Of a DNA stretch of 64,000 bases, positions 39,362 to 48,963 are shown piece after piece. Source of the stretch: Bacteroides sp. (lineage in GTDB: Bacteria; Bacteroidota; Bacteroidia; Bacteroidales; Bacteroidaceae). The notes under the pieces are model-generated. The model was given only the letters and a program-made list of their open reading frames with translations. It was not told the origin of the DNA and did no database searches. The DNA lies in assembly GCA_015060705.1 (NCBI GenBank), contig SUXY01000002.1:1-64000 (forward strand). The letters are read 5' to 3'. Both the position numbers and the translations under genes were made by a program. Every line of letters begins with the position of its first letter. Position 1 is the stretch's first letter.

Positions 39362-40162
39362 TTATTTCAATAATTTCCGCTGCTCGTCATTTCCGAGAAC
39401 ACTCATCTGATGAATGGCGATTTGATTTAACTTAATCAGTCGTTCGGATTGTGGAATGCCTTGGTCTATGAAAACGGCATTCAAGTTTTCCATATTCGAA
39501 AGACAAATCAACTCGTTGATACTTGCATAATCACGGATATTTCCTTTCAAATCAGGATTCTCATCACGCCATTGTTTGGCTGTTTTACCGAACATGGCCA
39601 CATTAAGCACATCCGCTTCTTCAGCATAGATTATGCTTGCCTGTTGTGAAGTTACCTCTTCAGGTATAAGATGCTGCTTAATGGCATCGGTATGAATACG
39701 ATAATTGATTTTGGATAGTTCACGTTTGGCAGACCAACCTAATTGTTTCTGTTCTTCGGATTTCAGGCGTTGGAATTCTCGTATCAAATATACTTTAAAT
39801 TCGGGACTAATCCACATGGCAAATTCAAAAGCGATATCTTTATGTGCATATGTACCACCATAACGGCCTGCTTTAGATATTATTCCGATAGCTTTTGTCT
39901 TTTCCATCCATTCCTTGACGCTTAGTCGATAGCTGTTCAGTCCTGCTTGACTTTTAATTATGTCGAATTCGACACAATTAAACTTGGGGTTATTCAATTG
40001 TTCCCAAATGCCAAGAAATTCTACCGTATTTCGATTTCGCAACCAATTAGAAAAAAAGAATTCTCCATCTTTTGCTTTAAGCATATCGGTTAAACTGATG
40101 TAATCTTGCTCGTCAACTTTCACTATAGATACTTCAGTGTCTTTCACTATAATCTTTACCAT
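39362..40162 (-). CDS. KilA-N domain-containing protein
   Basis: YISLTDMLKAKDGEFFFSNWLRNRNTVEFLGIWEQLNNPKFNCVEFDIIKSQAGLNSYRLSVKEWMEKTKAIGIISKAGRYGGTYAHKDIAFEFAMWISPEFKVYLIREFQRLK. Confidence 0.9.
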   Translation of the reverse strand: MVKIIVKDTEVSIVKVDEQDYISLTDMLKAKDGEFFFSNWLRNRNTVEFLGIWEQLNNPKFNCVEFDIIKSQAGLNSYRLSVKEWMEKTKAIGIISKAGRYGGTYAHKDIAFEFAMWISPEFKVYLIREFQRLKSEEQKQLGWSAKRELSKINYRIHTDAIKQHLIPEEVTSQQASIIYAEEADVLNVAMFGKTAKQWRDENPDLKGNIRDYASINELICLSNMENLNAVFIDQGIPQSERLIKLNQIAIHQMSVLGNDEQRKLLK

Positions 40163-40229
40163 TATAACCTCCTTATTTAATTGTTTGTATTTAATAAATC
40201 ATTTCATGTGCAAAGATAAGAATTATAAT

Positions 40230-40365
40230 TCATAACTCATAATTCACGGCCTTCTTCATCGCCTCCAACAAAGCTTCCACTTCTTCCTCCGTCATCCCCG
40301 TGGCGTGGATGTAGTCGCACGCCATTAGGGAGAAAGAGCTGTTGTAGTAGTTTGTAGAAATAAAA
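40230..40365 (-). pseudogene. Second truncated copy of the 37634-37813 gene
   Basis: Minus-strand reading YNSSFSLMACDYIHATGMTEEEVEALLEAMKKAVNYEL*. Confidence 0.78.
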
Positions 40366-40411
40366 TTACCAATGCCATACAAATCAATAATCTAAAAACT
40401 AGTTTCTTCAT
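40325..40411 (-). other. 28-aa signal-peptide-like ORF running out of frame into the truncated copy
   Basis: MKKLVFRLLICMALVILFLQTTTTALSP*; likely 5' remnant of a deleted secreted-protein gene. Confidence 0.45.
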
Positions 40412-40554
40412 AAGAATTCAATATTCTATATTATTACTGACGCGTTTATTTTTTAAACAAACTTCGTTCTTTGGCAAACGATATAAAGTCTCAAAAACAA
40501 CGTATGCTTTATCCTCTAAAAAAGTCCTTTCCTACACAAAATTTCAATCATCTG

Positions 40555-40919
40555 CTTACACTCCTGTCACCGGGACTTAACTGGTTGTAATTCATCGTGA
40601 AAGGGGTGGCAGGAGGGTACAACCATCGTGCCACTCCTGTCACCTACGAACGTTCGCTGAAAGATGATACATCTTACCTCGACAAGATGTATCATCTTAC
40701 TGCGATAAGATGCTACATCTTCCAGCGGAAGCCCGTATACGTTGTCTTTTCCTGATCAGTTAGACAGTTTTCTATTTCATTAACTATATTAATAGACACT
40801 TCTTCTTGAAGCCAACTGAAAATCTTGTCAATGCACGGGTGGCACGACGGTTGCACGACTCGTGCCACCGTATTTTCCCTGAGAGACAAGCATTTACATC
40901 CCATTGACAGGAGTGTAAG
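40555..40919. repeat. Structured noncoding locus B: inverted-repeat arms enclosing a 3x ~23 bp tandem array
   Basis: cttacactcctgtca (40555-40569) is the exact reverse complement of tgacaggagtgtaag (40905-40919); arms continue imperfectly (ggtggcaggagg...caaccatcgtgccac vs gtggcacgacggttgcacgactcgtgccacc). Confidence 0.8.
40659..40726. repeat. Three tandem ~22-23 bp imperfectly palindromic units inside locus B
   Basis: tgaaagatgatacatcttacct / cgacaagatgtatcatcttactg / cgataagatgctacatcttccag. Confidence 0.85.
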
Positions 40920-40962
40920 GAGATTCCCTGAATTTCTTGGGAAAGAGGAAGATTTCCTGCTT

Positions 40963-43900
40963 CTATCCTTCCAAACTCACAATTTCTTGCAGAATACTTA
41001 CCGCTGTCTCCACATTTTCCACATTCTTCACCACCATGCTGCGCTTGCCGTTCTGCTCACGAAGATTACAGAAACGAGGGTTGCGGCCCATGTATCCGAT
41101 AACCTTTCCAAAAGCGGCACTCTGATAGTACGGACTATCGGGATTGCTCACAAAGAACAAAGTCATTCTTCCAGCTTTCAGGAAAATCTTTTCGGCTCCC
41201 AAACGCTTGGCTAGACGACGGAGCGGCACAATGCGGAGCAATTCCTGAGCTTCGGGTGGAACCTTACCGAAACGGTCTTCCAAGCGAGACTTGAAATCGA
41301 GGACATCCTTGTCCAATTCCAATCCGTCGAGTTCCCGATAGAGCAACATACGCTCGCTACTGCTCGGAATGTATTCGTTCGGGAAGAGCAATTCGAGGTC
41401 GCTTTCCACCTGACACTCACTCACGAAATCTTCGCCACTGATTTTCTCTTCTCCGGCAGCTTGAAGTTCCTCGGCATAGAGTTCGCTGAACTCGTCTTCC
41501 TTCAGTTCCTTCACGGCTTCTGCCAAAATCTTCTGATAGGTTTCATACCCTAAATCGGCGATGAATCCACTCTGTTCAGCACCCAACATATTTCCTGCTC
41601 CACGGATATCCAAGTCCTGCATGGCGATGTGGATACCGCTACCCAAATCGCTGAAGTTCTCGATGGCCTGCAAACGGCGCTTGGCTTCGGGAGTCAACGA
41701 GCTGAGTGGTGGAGCCAACAAATAACAGAAGGCTTTCCGATTGCTTCGACCCACTCGCCCACGCATCTGATGCAAATCACTCAAGCCGAAGTTCTGAGCG
41801 GCATTGATGATGATGGTATTGGCATTCGGAATATCGATACCACTCTCGATGATGGTCGTAGCCAAAAGCACATCGTAATCGTAATTGACGAAATCGTAGA
41901 TAATCTTTTCCAACTCTTCGGGCTTCATCTGACCATGACCGATGCATACACGGCAATCCGGAATATGACGCAAGATAAGTGCCTTCAACTCCTGCAGATT
42001 CTGAATGCGGTTGTTCACGAAGAACACCTGACCATTGCGGCTCATCTCGAAATTGATGGCCTCGGTAATGATTTCCTCGTTGAACGTGTGCACCTCTGTC
42101 TGAATGGGATAACGATTGGGTGGAGGTGTCTGGATGACGGACAAGTCACGGGCTCCCATGAGCGAGAACTGCAAGGTACGCGGAATCGGGGTAGCGGTCA
42201 TGGTGAGGGTATCGACATTCACCTTCAGCTGGCGAAGCTTTTCCTTTACACTCACTCCAAACTTCTGTTCCTCGTCGATAATCAGCAATCCCAAATCCTT
42301 GAACTTCACACTCTTTCCAATCAGTTTGTGTGTACCGATCAAGACATTGATCTCGCCATTCGCCAGTTCCTTCAAGATGCGGGAAGTGTCCTTAGCGGAA
42401 CGGGCACGGCTCAGGTATTCCACCTTACAAGGGAATTCCTTCAACCGCTCACTGAATGTCTGATAATGCTGGTACGCCAACACGGTGGTAGGTACAAGTA
42501 CCGCTACTTGTTTGTTGTCCGTAGCTGCCTTGAATGCCGCACGAACCGCCACTTCGGTCTTGCCAAAGCCCACATCACCACATACCAAGCGGTCCATCGG
42601 ACGGTTGCTTTCCATATCGGCCTTCACATCGTTGGTGGCTTTCAATTGGTCGGGCGTATCTTCGTAGAGGAAGCTCGCCTCCAATTCATGTTGCAAGAAA
42701 CTATCGGGCGTATAAGCAAAGCCCTGTTCCTGCTTACGTTGGGAATACAGCTTGATCAGGTCGCGGGCGATGTCCTTGATTTTGGTCTTCGTACGCTCCT
42801 TGATTTTCTCCCAAGCGCCCGTACCGAGCTTGTTGATACGGGGAGGTTCACCCTCCTTGCCCTTGTATTTCGATATCTTGTGCAACGAGTGGATGGATAC
42901 AAACACCACATCGTCGTTCTGATAAATCAACTTGATGACTTCTTGTGTAGAATCGCCGTTCGGCAGACGCACCAATCCAGCAAACTTTCCGATGCCATGG
43001 TCGATATGTACCACATAGTCACCCGGCTCGAATTGGCTGAGTTCTTTCAGGGTTAATGCTACCTTACCGTTTCTAGCTCGGTCGCTTCGCAGATTGTATT
43101 TATGGAATCGGTCGAATATCTGATGGTCGGTAAAGAAACAGCTCTTCAGCACATGGTCTGTAAAACCTTCGTGTAAGGTTTTGTTCACATACGTAAAACT
43201 AATGTTGTCACCTCTTTCCTCGAAGATGTCCTTCAATCGTTTGGCTTGCTTTTCGCTATCCGTACAGATATAAAGAGTATATCCCTTTTCCAGGAACTCC
43301 TTGAAACAAGTACTTACCAACTCGAAGTTCTTGTGAAATATCGGTTGGGCTTGTGTATCGAACTTCAACGTTGCCTGCGGAGTGCCCGTAGGCTTGTTTC
43401 CGAATTCTATCCGACGGAAATTCAAGGCATGAAGCATGAAGGTACCTCCATCAATCAGGTGCTTGCTGATGTTCAGAAGTTCATTCTTATGCTCCTCATC
43501 GGCTGCCAATGCCAATGGTGAAACGGCCTCCTCGTAAATCGTATCAATGCGTTCTCTCACCCAGAAGAAATCCTTCATCGCCAAGATACTATCCTTCGGA
43601 ATGAAATCGAAGAAGGAAACAAATTCGCCGCTTCCTGCTACACTCAACTCCGGCACAATCGCAATGGACTCTTTCTTCTCTCTAGACAACTGAGTATCGA
43701 CTTCGAACGTACGGATACTATCAATCTCATCGCCAAAGAAGTCCACACGGAAAGGATATTCCGACGCATAGGAAAACACATCGACAATGCTACCACGAAG
43801 CGCATATTGTCCCGGCTCGTATACATAGTCCACCCGCTCGAAACCGAACCCCGCCAAGGTATCCATGATGTGATCCACTTCCACCTGCTGACCGACATCC

Positions 43901-44334
43901 AATTTCAAGGTTCTACTGGAAAGTTCCCGGCTCGACACCACCTTCTCCGCCACCGCTTCCGGACAAGTTACAATGCATACCACATCGCCCTTCTGCAATC
44001 GGCTAAGCACTTCGGTACGAAGAATCTCATTCCCGGCATCCTTCTGTCCATACTTGATGGCCCGACGGTACGATGACGGGAAAAATAAGACATTCTCCTC
44101 CCCGTTAATCTGAGTAAGGTCATGATAGAAATAGCCCGCTTCTTCCACATCGCCTAGAATAAAGACGGTCGTTTGCTTGGCATTTTTCAGATAGGATGAA
44201 AAGAAGAGTGGAGAAGCAGAGGCATGCAATCCCCCCAGAAAAAACGTCTTGACGGACGAATCCTCCAATTGTTTGGCCAATCCCTTGGTATTGGGATGAG
44301 CAGCATAGATATGTTGTAATTCTGTTATGTCCAT
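40963..44334 (-). CDS. mfd: Transcription-repair coupling factor
   Basis: RLVCGDVGFGKTEVAVRAAFKA, DEEQKFGV, TMTATPIPRTLQFSLMGARDLSVIQTPPPNRYPIQT, MRGRVGRSNRKAFCYLL. Met at 44334 (MDITELQHIYAAHP). Confidence 0.96.
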   Translation of the reverse strand: MDITELQHIYAAHPNTKGLAKQLEDSSVKTFFLGGLHASASPLFFSSYLKNAKQTTVFILGDVEEAGYFYHDLTQINGEENVLFFPSSYRRAIKYGQKDAGNEILRTEVLSRLQKGDVVCIVTCPEAVAEKVVSSRELSSRTLKLDVGQQVEVDHIMDTLAGFGFERVDYVYEPGQYALRGSIVDVFSYASEYPFRVDFFGDEIDSIRTFEVDTQLSREKKESIAIVPELSVAGSGEFVSFFDFIPKDSILAMKDFFWVRERIDTIYEEAVSPLALAADEEHKNELLNISKHLIDGGTFMLHALNFRRIEFGNKPTGTPQATLKFDTQAQPIFHKNFELVSTCFKEFLEKGYTLYICTDSEKQAKRLKDIFEERGDNISFTYVNKTLHEGFTDHVLKSCFFTDHQIFDRFHKYNLRSDRARNGKVALTLKELSQFEPGDYVVHIDHGIGKFAGLVRLPNGDSTQEVIKLIYQNDDVVFVSIHSLHKISKYKGKEGEPPRINKLGTGAWEKIKERTKTKIKDIARDLIKLYSQRKQEQGFAYTPDSFLQHELEASFLYEDTPDQLKATNDVKADMESNRPMDRLVCGDVGFGKTEVAVRAAFKAATDNKQVAVLVPTTVLAYQHYQTFSERLKEFPCKVEYLSRARSAKDTSRILKELANGEINVLIGTHKLIGKSVKFKDLGLLIIDEEQKFGVSVKEKLRQLKVNVDTLTMTATPIPRTLQFSLMGARDLSVIQTPPPNRYPIQTEVHTFNEEIITEAINFEMSRNGQVFFVNNRIQNLQELKALILRHIPDCRVCIGHGQMKPEELEKIIYDFVNYDYDVLLATTIIESGIDIPNANTIIINAAQNFGLSDLHQMRGRVGRSNRKAFCYLLAPPLSSLTPEAKRRLQAIENFSDLGSGIHIAMQDLDIRGAGNMLGAEQSGFIADLGYETYQKILAEAVKELKEDEFSELYAEELQAAGEEKISGEDFVSECQVESDLELLFPNEYIPSSSERMLLYRELDGLELDKDVLDFKSRLEDRFGKVPPEAQELLRIVPLRRLAKRLGAEKIFLKAGRMTLFFVSNPDSPYYQSAAFGKVIGYMGRNPRFCNLREQNGKRSMVVKNVENVETAVSILQEIVSLEG

Positions 44335-44415
44335 AAATTTGTTAAGTCGAACGGCAAAATTAAAAAAATATCCGATTAGTTGGAACGATTTCAAGGAAGT
44401 ATTTCGGAAAATCGT

Positions 44416-44423
44416 TACATTTG
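44416..44423 (+). promoter_or_regulatory. Bacteroides-type -7 box (TACATTTG)
   Basis: 24 nt upstream of ATG at 44447. Confidence 0.6.
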
Positions 44424-44446
44424 CAATTCGTAAAAACAGAAAACTC

Positions 44447-46642
44447 ATGTACGAAGGAATCGAAGATATTTTCCGGCTACTCGATGCCGGCCGTTTAAAG
44501 GAAGCATTGACGCAACTTCAAGGCATCAGCATGCAAACCAACCGCTGGGAGCTACGCAACCGAATCGAAAGCACCCTCACGGCGTATGGCTATATGTTGC
44601 AATATGCCCAACAAGGCATGGAAGACCCGAACCGCAAAAGCTTCTACCAACAAACCTTCCGTACGGCTTACGAACTCACGGATGCTGTAAACATCGCCCT
44701 GCATTCGCAAAAGACCAGTGGCATGTATTATGACCGTATCCGTACCTTCGGTCTGCAACCAGCGAAGGCTTATGCCGAACTTCAGCTTCAATTGGAAACC
44801 TTTACCGAAGATGCATCGACGGCCCCTTTGCTCTATCACGATGACAAGCGCCTGCAAACCGAAATGGGAAAAATTCACCAATCGCACGAATCGGCCCTCA
44901 CGGAACTTTTCGACAAGACTTGGGCAACTCCTTTCTGGAGTGATAACGAAGCACGGGAAGCAACGCTTCTTCTGCAATCGGTATTGGTGGCTCCCAACGA
45001 CTTGGCCGTCATGGTGAGTGCTGCCACCTTGAGTTTGATTCGCGTATTTGATGCCCACAAATTGGGTTTTCTATTGGAAGCCTATCGCCACGAACACTTG
45101 CAAGTGAACCAACGGGCTTTGGTAGGGATACTCATCACCATTGCTAAACATGAGAAACGGATTGCCTTGTATCCCGAACTCCTCTCCCGCTTCTCCCTCC
45201 TGAGCGAAGACGAAGGTTTCCGGAAGAACCTGTATACCATTCAGATGCAGTTACTCATCACCCGTGAAACCACCAAGATAGACAAGAAAATGCGCGAAGA
45301 AATCATCCCCGAGATGATGAAGAACGCCAAACAACTGAACGACCCGAAATTCCGTTTCGACGAATCGGAAGAATCCGAAGACCGCAATCCGGAATGGGAA
45401 GAATGGATGGACAAGAGCGGCATGACGGACAAGATCAAGGAAATGGGCGAATGGCAAATGGCAGGTGCCGATGTGTACATGAGTTCGTTTGCCCAACTCA
45501 AGCATTATCCGTTCTTTCATCAGGTTTCGCATTGGTTCTACCCGTTCGACTTGAGTCTTCCGATGCTGGCACCTCTTAAAAAAGAGTTCGACAGCTCGGC
45601 TTTTTCACCGTTGAAGCTCATCGCTCATTCGGATTTCTTCTGTAATTCGGACAAATTCTCGTTCAGCTTGGCCATTCTGAGCATGCCTCAAAACATGCGC
45701 GAAATGTCCATGCAACAAATGGAAGAACAAGCACGCATGAACGAAGAACAACGCGACAAGTTGGAAGCCTTGATGCAACAAAAAAGAGAAGCCAAGGGCA
45801 TCAGTCGTCAGTACATTCAGGACTTGTATCGCTTCTTCAAGCTATGGCAACGCCATCAGGAAGAAGAAGACATCTTCCGTTGGAAGTTCAACTTATGGGA
45901 AAACTCGTTGTTGGGCGATGCCTTGCAACAACCGGAGATTACCAAGGAATTGGCGGATTATCTCCTGCAAAAAGAATACTTGGAAGAAGCTTATTCGCTC
46001 TATCAGAAATTGATGAATGAACACAGCACCCTAGCGGAAGTTTATCAGAAAGCCGGTTATATCCAACAAAAGCAGAAGCACTATACCGAAGCGATCCGAC
46101 ATTATGAACATGCCGATATCCTGATGCCCGACAATGTTTGGACCAACAAGCATCTGGCTCAATGCTACAAGTTGAGCGGCAACATGAATTCGGCTTTGGA
46201 ATACTACCGGAAAGTGGAGGCTGTCCAGCCCGACAATTTGAGCATCGCTTTACAAATCGGTCAGTGCCTGGCTCGAAAAGAAGCCTACACCGAAGCATTG
46301 TCTTATTTCTACAAAGTGGAATATTTGGAAAAGAATCCGGACAATGCCCGACGAGCCATCGCCTGGTGTTCTTTCGTTAGCGGTAAGAACGAAGAAGCCT
46401 TAAAATATTATCAGCTATTGCTCCAACAACCGGCACCCAAGTCGCACGACTGGATGAATGCAGGTCATGTGTATTTGGTCAAGCATCAGATACAAGAAGC
46501 CCTCGTTCATTATCAGAAGGCTCATGCCATGGAAAGCAATCATACAGCCTTCATCGATAAATTCAATAAGGACAAGGCAACATTGTTGAGTTTGGGATTA
46601 AATAAGGAAGATATTCAGATAATACTTGATTTATTACTATGA
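44447..46642 (+). CDS. Tetratricopeptide repeat protein
   Basis: TPR-type repeats in C-term: LAEVYQKAGYIQQKQKHYTEAIRHYEHADILMPDNVWTNKHLAQCYKLSGNMNSALEYYRKVEAVQPDNLSIALQIGQCLARKEAYTEALSYF. Confidence 0.88.
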   Translation: MYEGIEDIFRLLDAGRLKEALTQLQGISMQTNRWELRNRIESTLTAYGYMLQYAQQGMEDPNRKSFYQQTFRTAYELTDAVNIALHSQKTSGMYYDRIRTFGLQPAKAYAELQLQLETFTEDASTAPLLYHDDKRLQTEMGKIHQSHESALTELFDKTWATPFWSDNEAREATLLLQSVLVAPNDLAVMVSAATLSLIRVFDAHKLGFLLEAYRHEHLQVNQRALVGILITIAKHEKRIALYPELLSRFSLLSEDEGFRKNLYTIQMQLLITRETTKIDKKMREEIIPEMMKNAKQLNDPKFRFDESEESEDRNPEWEEWMDKSGMTDKIKEMGEWQMAGADVYMSSFAQLKHYPFFHQVSHWFYPFDLSLPMLAPLKKEFDSSAFSPLKLIAHSDFFCNSDKFSFSLAILSMPQNMREMSMQQMEEQARMNEEQRDKLEALMQQKREAKGISRQYIQDLYRFFKLWQRHQEEEDIFRWKFNLWENSLLGDALQQPEITKELADYLLQKEYLEEAYSLYQKLMNEHSTLAEVYQKAGYIQQKQKHYTEAIRHYEHADILMPDNVWTNKHLAQCYKLSGNMNSALEYYRKVEAVQPDNLSIALQIGQCLARKEAYTEALSYFYKVEYLEKNPDNARRAIAWCSFVSGKNEEALKYYQLLLQQPAPKSHDWMNAGHVYLVKHQIQEALVHYQKAHAMESNHTAFIDKFNKDKATLLSLGLNKEDIQIILDLLL

Positions 46643-46645
46643 AAT

Positions 46646-46735
46646 TGTCATTCAGAACGGAACGAAGTGGAGTGAAGAATCTCGAAAACACCAATGTGGA
46701 TGTACTCGAGATTCTTCGCTTCGCTCTGAATGACA
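46646..46735. repeat. Dispersed palindromic intergenic repeat, copy 5
   Basis: tgtcattcagaacggaacgaagtggagtgaagaatctcg...ctcgagattcttcgcttcgctctgaatgaca. Confidence 0.9.
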
Positions 46736-46779
46736 TTAAAAAACAATAAAAAAAATAGGAGTTTTTCTCTTAAATTCCC

Positions 46780-46787
46780 TAGATTTG
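46780..46787 (+). promoter_or_regulatory. Bacteroides-type -7 box (TAGATTTG)
   Basis: 22 nt upstream of ATG at 46810. Confidence 0.6.
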
Positions 46788-46809
46788 CATTTTAAAAGAA
46801 AAGAAGAAC

Positions 46810-48195
46810 ATGAAACATATCTCATACATCGCATTTTTAGCCTTGATGCTGCTTTTCCCTTCCTGTGGAGAAGACCGCACCGGTGAATTTTATGCGCTGA
46901 TTGAAGACCGCATGTGGATAGAAGACATCATGCGGGAAAACTATTTATGGGCTGAAGACATGCCCGTCATCGAAAAGGAAGACGACTATTTCCAGGAACC
47001 GGCTACCTTCTTCAAGAACCTACTTTCCAAGAATGCGCTGAACGGAAAAGGTGACAAGTATTCGTACATGGAAGAAAAGAAAGTAGAAGCGGAAGAAGAA
47101 ACTCGTAGCTTGATGTTGGACCGTACTTCTACCTATGGTATGGAGTTCATTTTGACCAACGACCCGACAGGAACCACCGCACATACTTTCGCCCGAGTAT
47201 TGTATGTCTTGCCGGATTCACCGGCAGAGAAAGCCGGTATCCAACGGGGCGATTGGATTTCGGCCATCAACAAAGACCGAATCACTACCGACAATTACAA
47301 GCTATTGATTCAAGGAGGGAATATCTCTCTGGCACGCAATGAGGTCATCTCAACCGAAAACGGACTGGGTTGGAAAGCCAAGGACACCTTGAATATGGGT
47401 GCATCCATCGCCATGGAAATCAATCCGTTCTTCATGAGCAATGTTTATGAAGTGGAAGGACAAAAAATTGCCTACTTGGTGTACAACGAATTTTCAACCG
47501 GTCCCAACAATGAAGGTACCGAATCTGTTTATAATGAACAGATGAAACAACTCTTTGCTCAATTCAAATCCCAATCACCGGATGCCATGATCCTCGACTT
47601 GCGTTATAACAACGGAGGGTTCTTGCAATGTGCTCAAGCTTTAGGTAGCTTGTTGGCACCAGCCAGTGCCATCGGAAAGGATTTTGTGAACTTGACCTTC
47701 AACGATAAAGCCGATCCGCAAGTGGTACGCTATCCTTTCGACCAACAATATGCCGATGCAAACCTCGACTTGAACAAGGTTTACATTCTGACCGGCAGCC
47801 AAACCGCCTCTGCCTCCGAAGCAGTCATCAACGGTCTTATCCCATACATGGGAGCTGAGAATGTGGTGCTCATCGGTACAAAAACCGAAGGAAAGAACGT
47901 AGCCATGTCTTCTTTCAAGAACGAAGCACATGGACTGACTTTATGGCCGGTCATCGCTTTTGTCTCCAACGCCAACAACGAAGGAGCATATAGCGAAGGA
48001 TTCAAGCCTCGCTATGAACTGAATGAAAATAGCCTCATCAATTGGTATCCTTTAGGAAATCCGGAAGAATACCTGTTGAAGAATACCCTTTCTTTGATTA
48101 CTACCGGCACCATGCCTGATCTCCCAACATCGAATGAAGGAGAAACACAAACGCTTCGTAGTTCCATTGCTCCGAAAGGGATACGCATTAAATAA
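46810..48195 (+). CDS. S41 family peptidase (lipoprotein)
   Basis: LFPSCGED lipobox; PDSPAEKAGIQRGDWISAINKDRI PDZ; LDLRYNNGGFLQCAQALGSLLAP; GSQTASASEAVINGL. Confidence 0.92.
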   Translation: MKHISYIAFLALMLLFPSCGEDRTGEFYALIEDRMWIEDIMRENYLWAEDMPVIEKEDDYFQEPATFFKNLLSKNALNGKGDKYSYMEEKKVEAEEETRSLMLDRTSTYGMEFILTNDPTGTTAHTFARVLYVLPDSPAEKAGIQRGDWISAINKDRITTDNYKLLIQGGNISLARNEVISTENGLGWKAKDTLNMGASIAMEINPFFMSNVYEVEGQKIAYLVYNEFSTGPNNEGTESVYNEQMKQLFAQFKSQSPDAMILDLRYNNGGFLQCAQALGSLLAPASAIGKDFVNLTFNDKADPQVVRYPFDQQYADANLDLNKVYILTGSQTASASEAVINGLIPYMGAENVVLIGTKTEGKNVAMSSFKNEAHGLTLWPVIAFVSNANNEGAYSEGFKPRYELNENSLINWYPLGNPEEYLLKNTLSLITTGTMPDLPTSNEGETQTLRSSIAPKGIRIK

Positions 48196-48216
48196 TAACC
48201 TTATAAGAAGACAACC

Positions 48217-48957
48217 ATGAAATCCGACAGCATTATTATCATACCTACATATAACGAAAAGGAAAATATCGAGAACATCATCCGGGCGGTGTTTGGCTTG
48301 GAGAAATTCTTTCATATCCTGATTATTGAAGACAACTCTCCCGACGGAACCGCTGATATTGTCCGTCGCATGCAACAAGAATTCCCGGACCGTCTCTTCA
48401 TGGTAGAACGGAAAGGGAAGTTGGGTCTGGGTACTGCTTACATTGCCGGATTCAAATGGGCCGTTGAGCATCAATACGATTATGTATTCGAAATGGATGC
48501 CGACTTCAGTCACGCACCGGCCGACCTCCCACGTTTGTACGACAAGTGTGCCAACGAAGGGTATGACGTAGCCATCGGTTCGCGCTATGTCAGTGGGGTC
48601 AATGTAGTCAACTGGCCGATGGGACGTGTCCTGATGTCTTATTTCGCATCGAAATACGTACGCTTTGTTACCGGATTGCCTATCCACGATACCACCGCCG
48701 GATTCAAATGTTACCGTCGTCAGGTATTGGAAACCATCGAACTGGACAAGATCAGATTCAAGGGATATGCTTTCCAGATTGAAATGAAATTTACCGCTTA
48801 TCAATGCGGTTTCAAGATAGCCGAAGTACCTGTCATCTTTGTCAACCGTGAACTGGGTACCTCGAAAATGAATTCCAGCATCTTCGGAGAAGCCTTCTTC
48901 GGTGTGATGCAATTGAAATGGAGCAGTTGGTTCCGTAAGTATCCACAAAAAGCTTAA
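48217..48957 (+). CDS. Polyprenol monophosphomannose synthase-like GT2
   Basis: IIIPTYNEKENIENIIRAVF...ILIIEDNSPDGTADIVRRM...VFEMDADFSHAPADLPRL...SRYVSGVNVVNWPMGRVLMSYFASKYVRFVTGLPIHDTTAGFKCYRR. Confidence 0.93.
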   Translation: MKSDSIIIIPTYNEKENIENIIRAVFGLEKFFHILIIEDNSPDGTADIVRRMQQEFPDRLFMVERKGKLGLGTAYIAGFKWAVEHQYDYVFEMDADFSHAPADLPRLYDKCANEGYDVAIGSRYVSGVNVVNWPMGRVLMSYFASKYVRFVTGLPIHDTTAGFKCYRRQVLETIELDKIRFKGYAFQIEMKFTAYQCGFKIAEVPVIFVNRELGTSKMNSSIFGEAFFGVMQLKWSSWFRKYPQKA

Positions 48958-48963
48958 TGTACA

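Noticed and set aside
41629-43056. 475-aa plus-strand ORF
   Set aside because: Antisense to mfd motifs; no protein family features.
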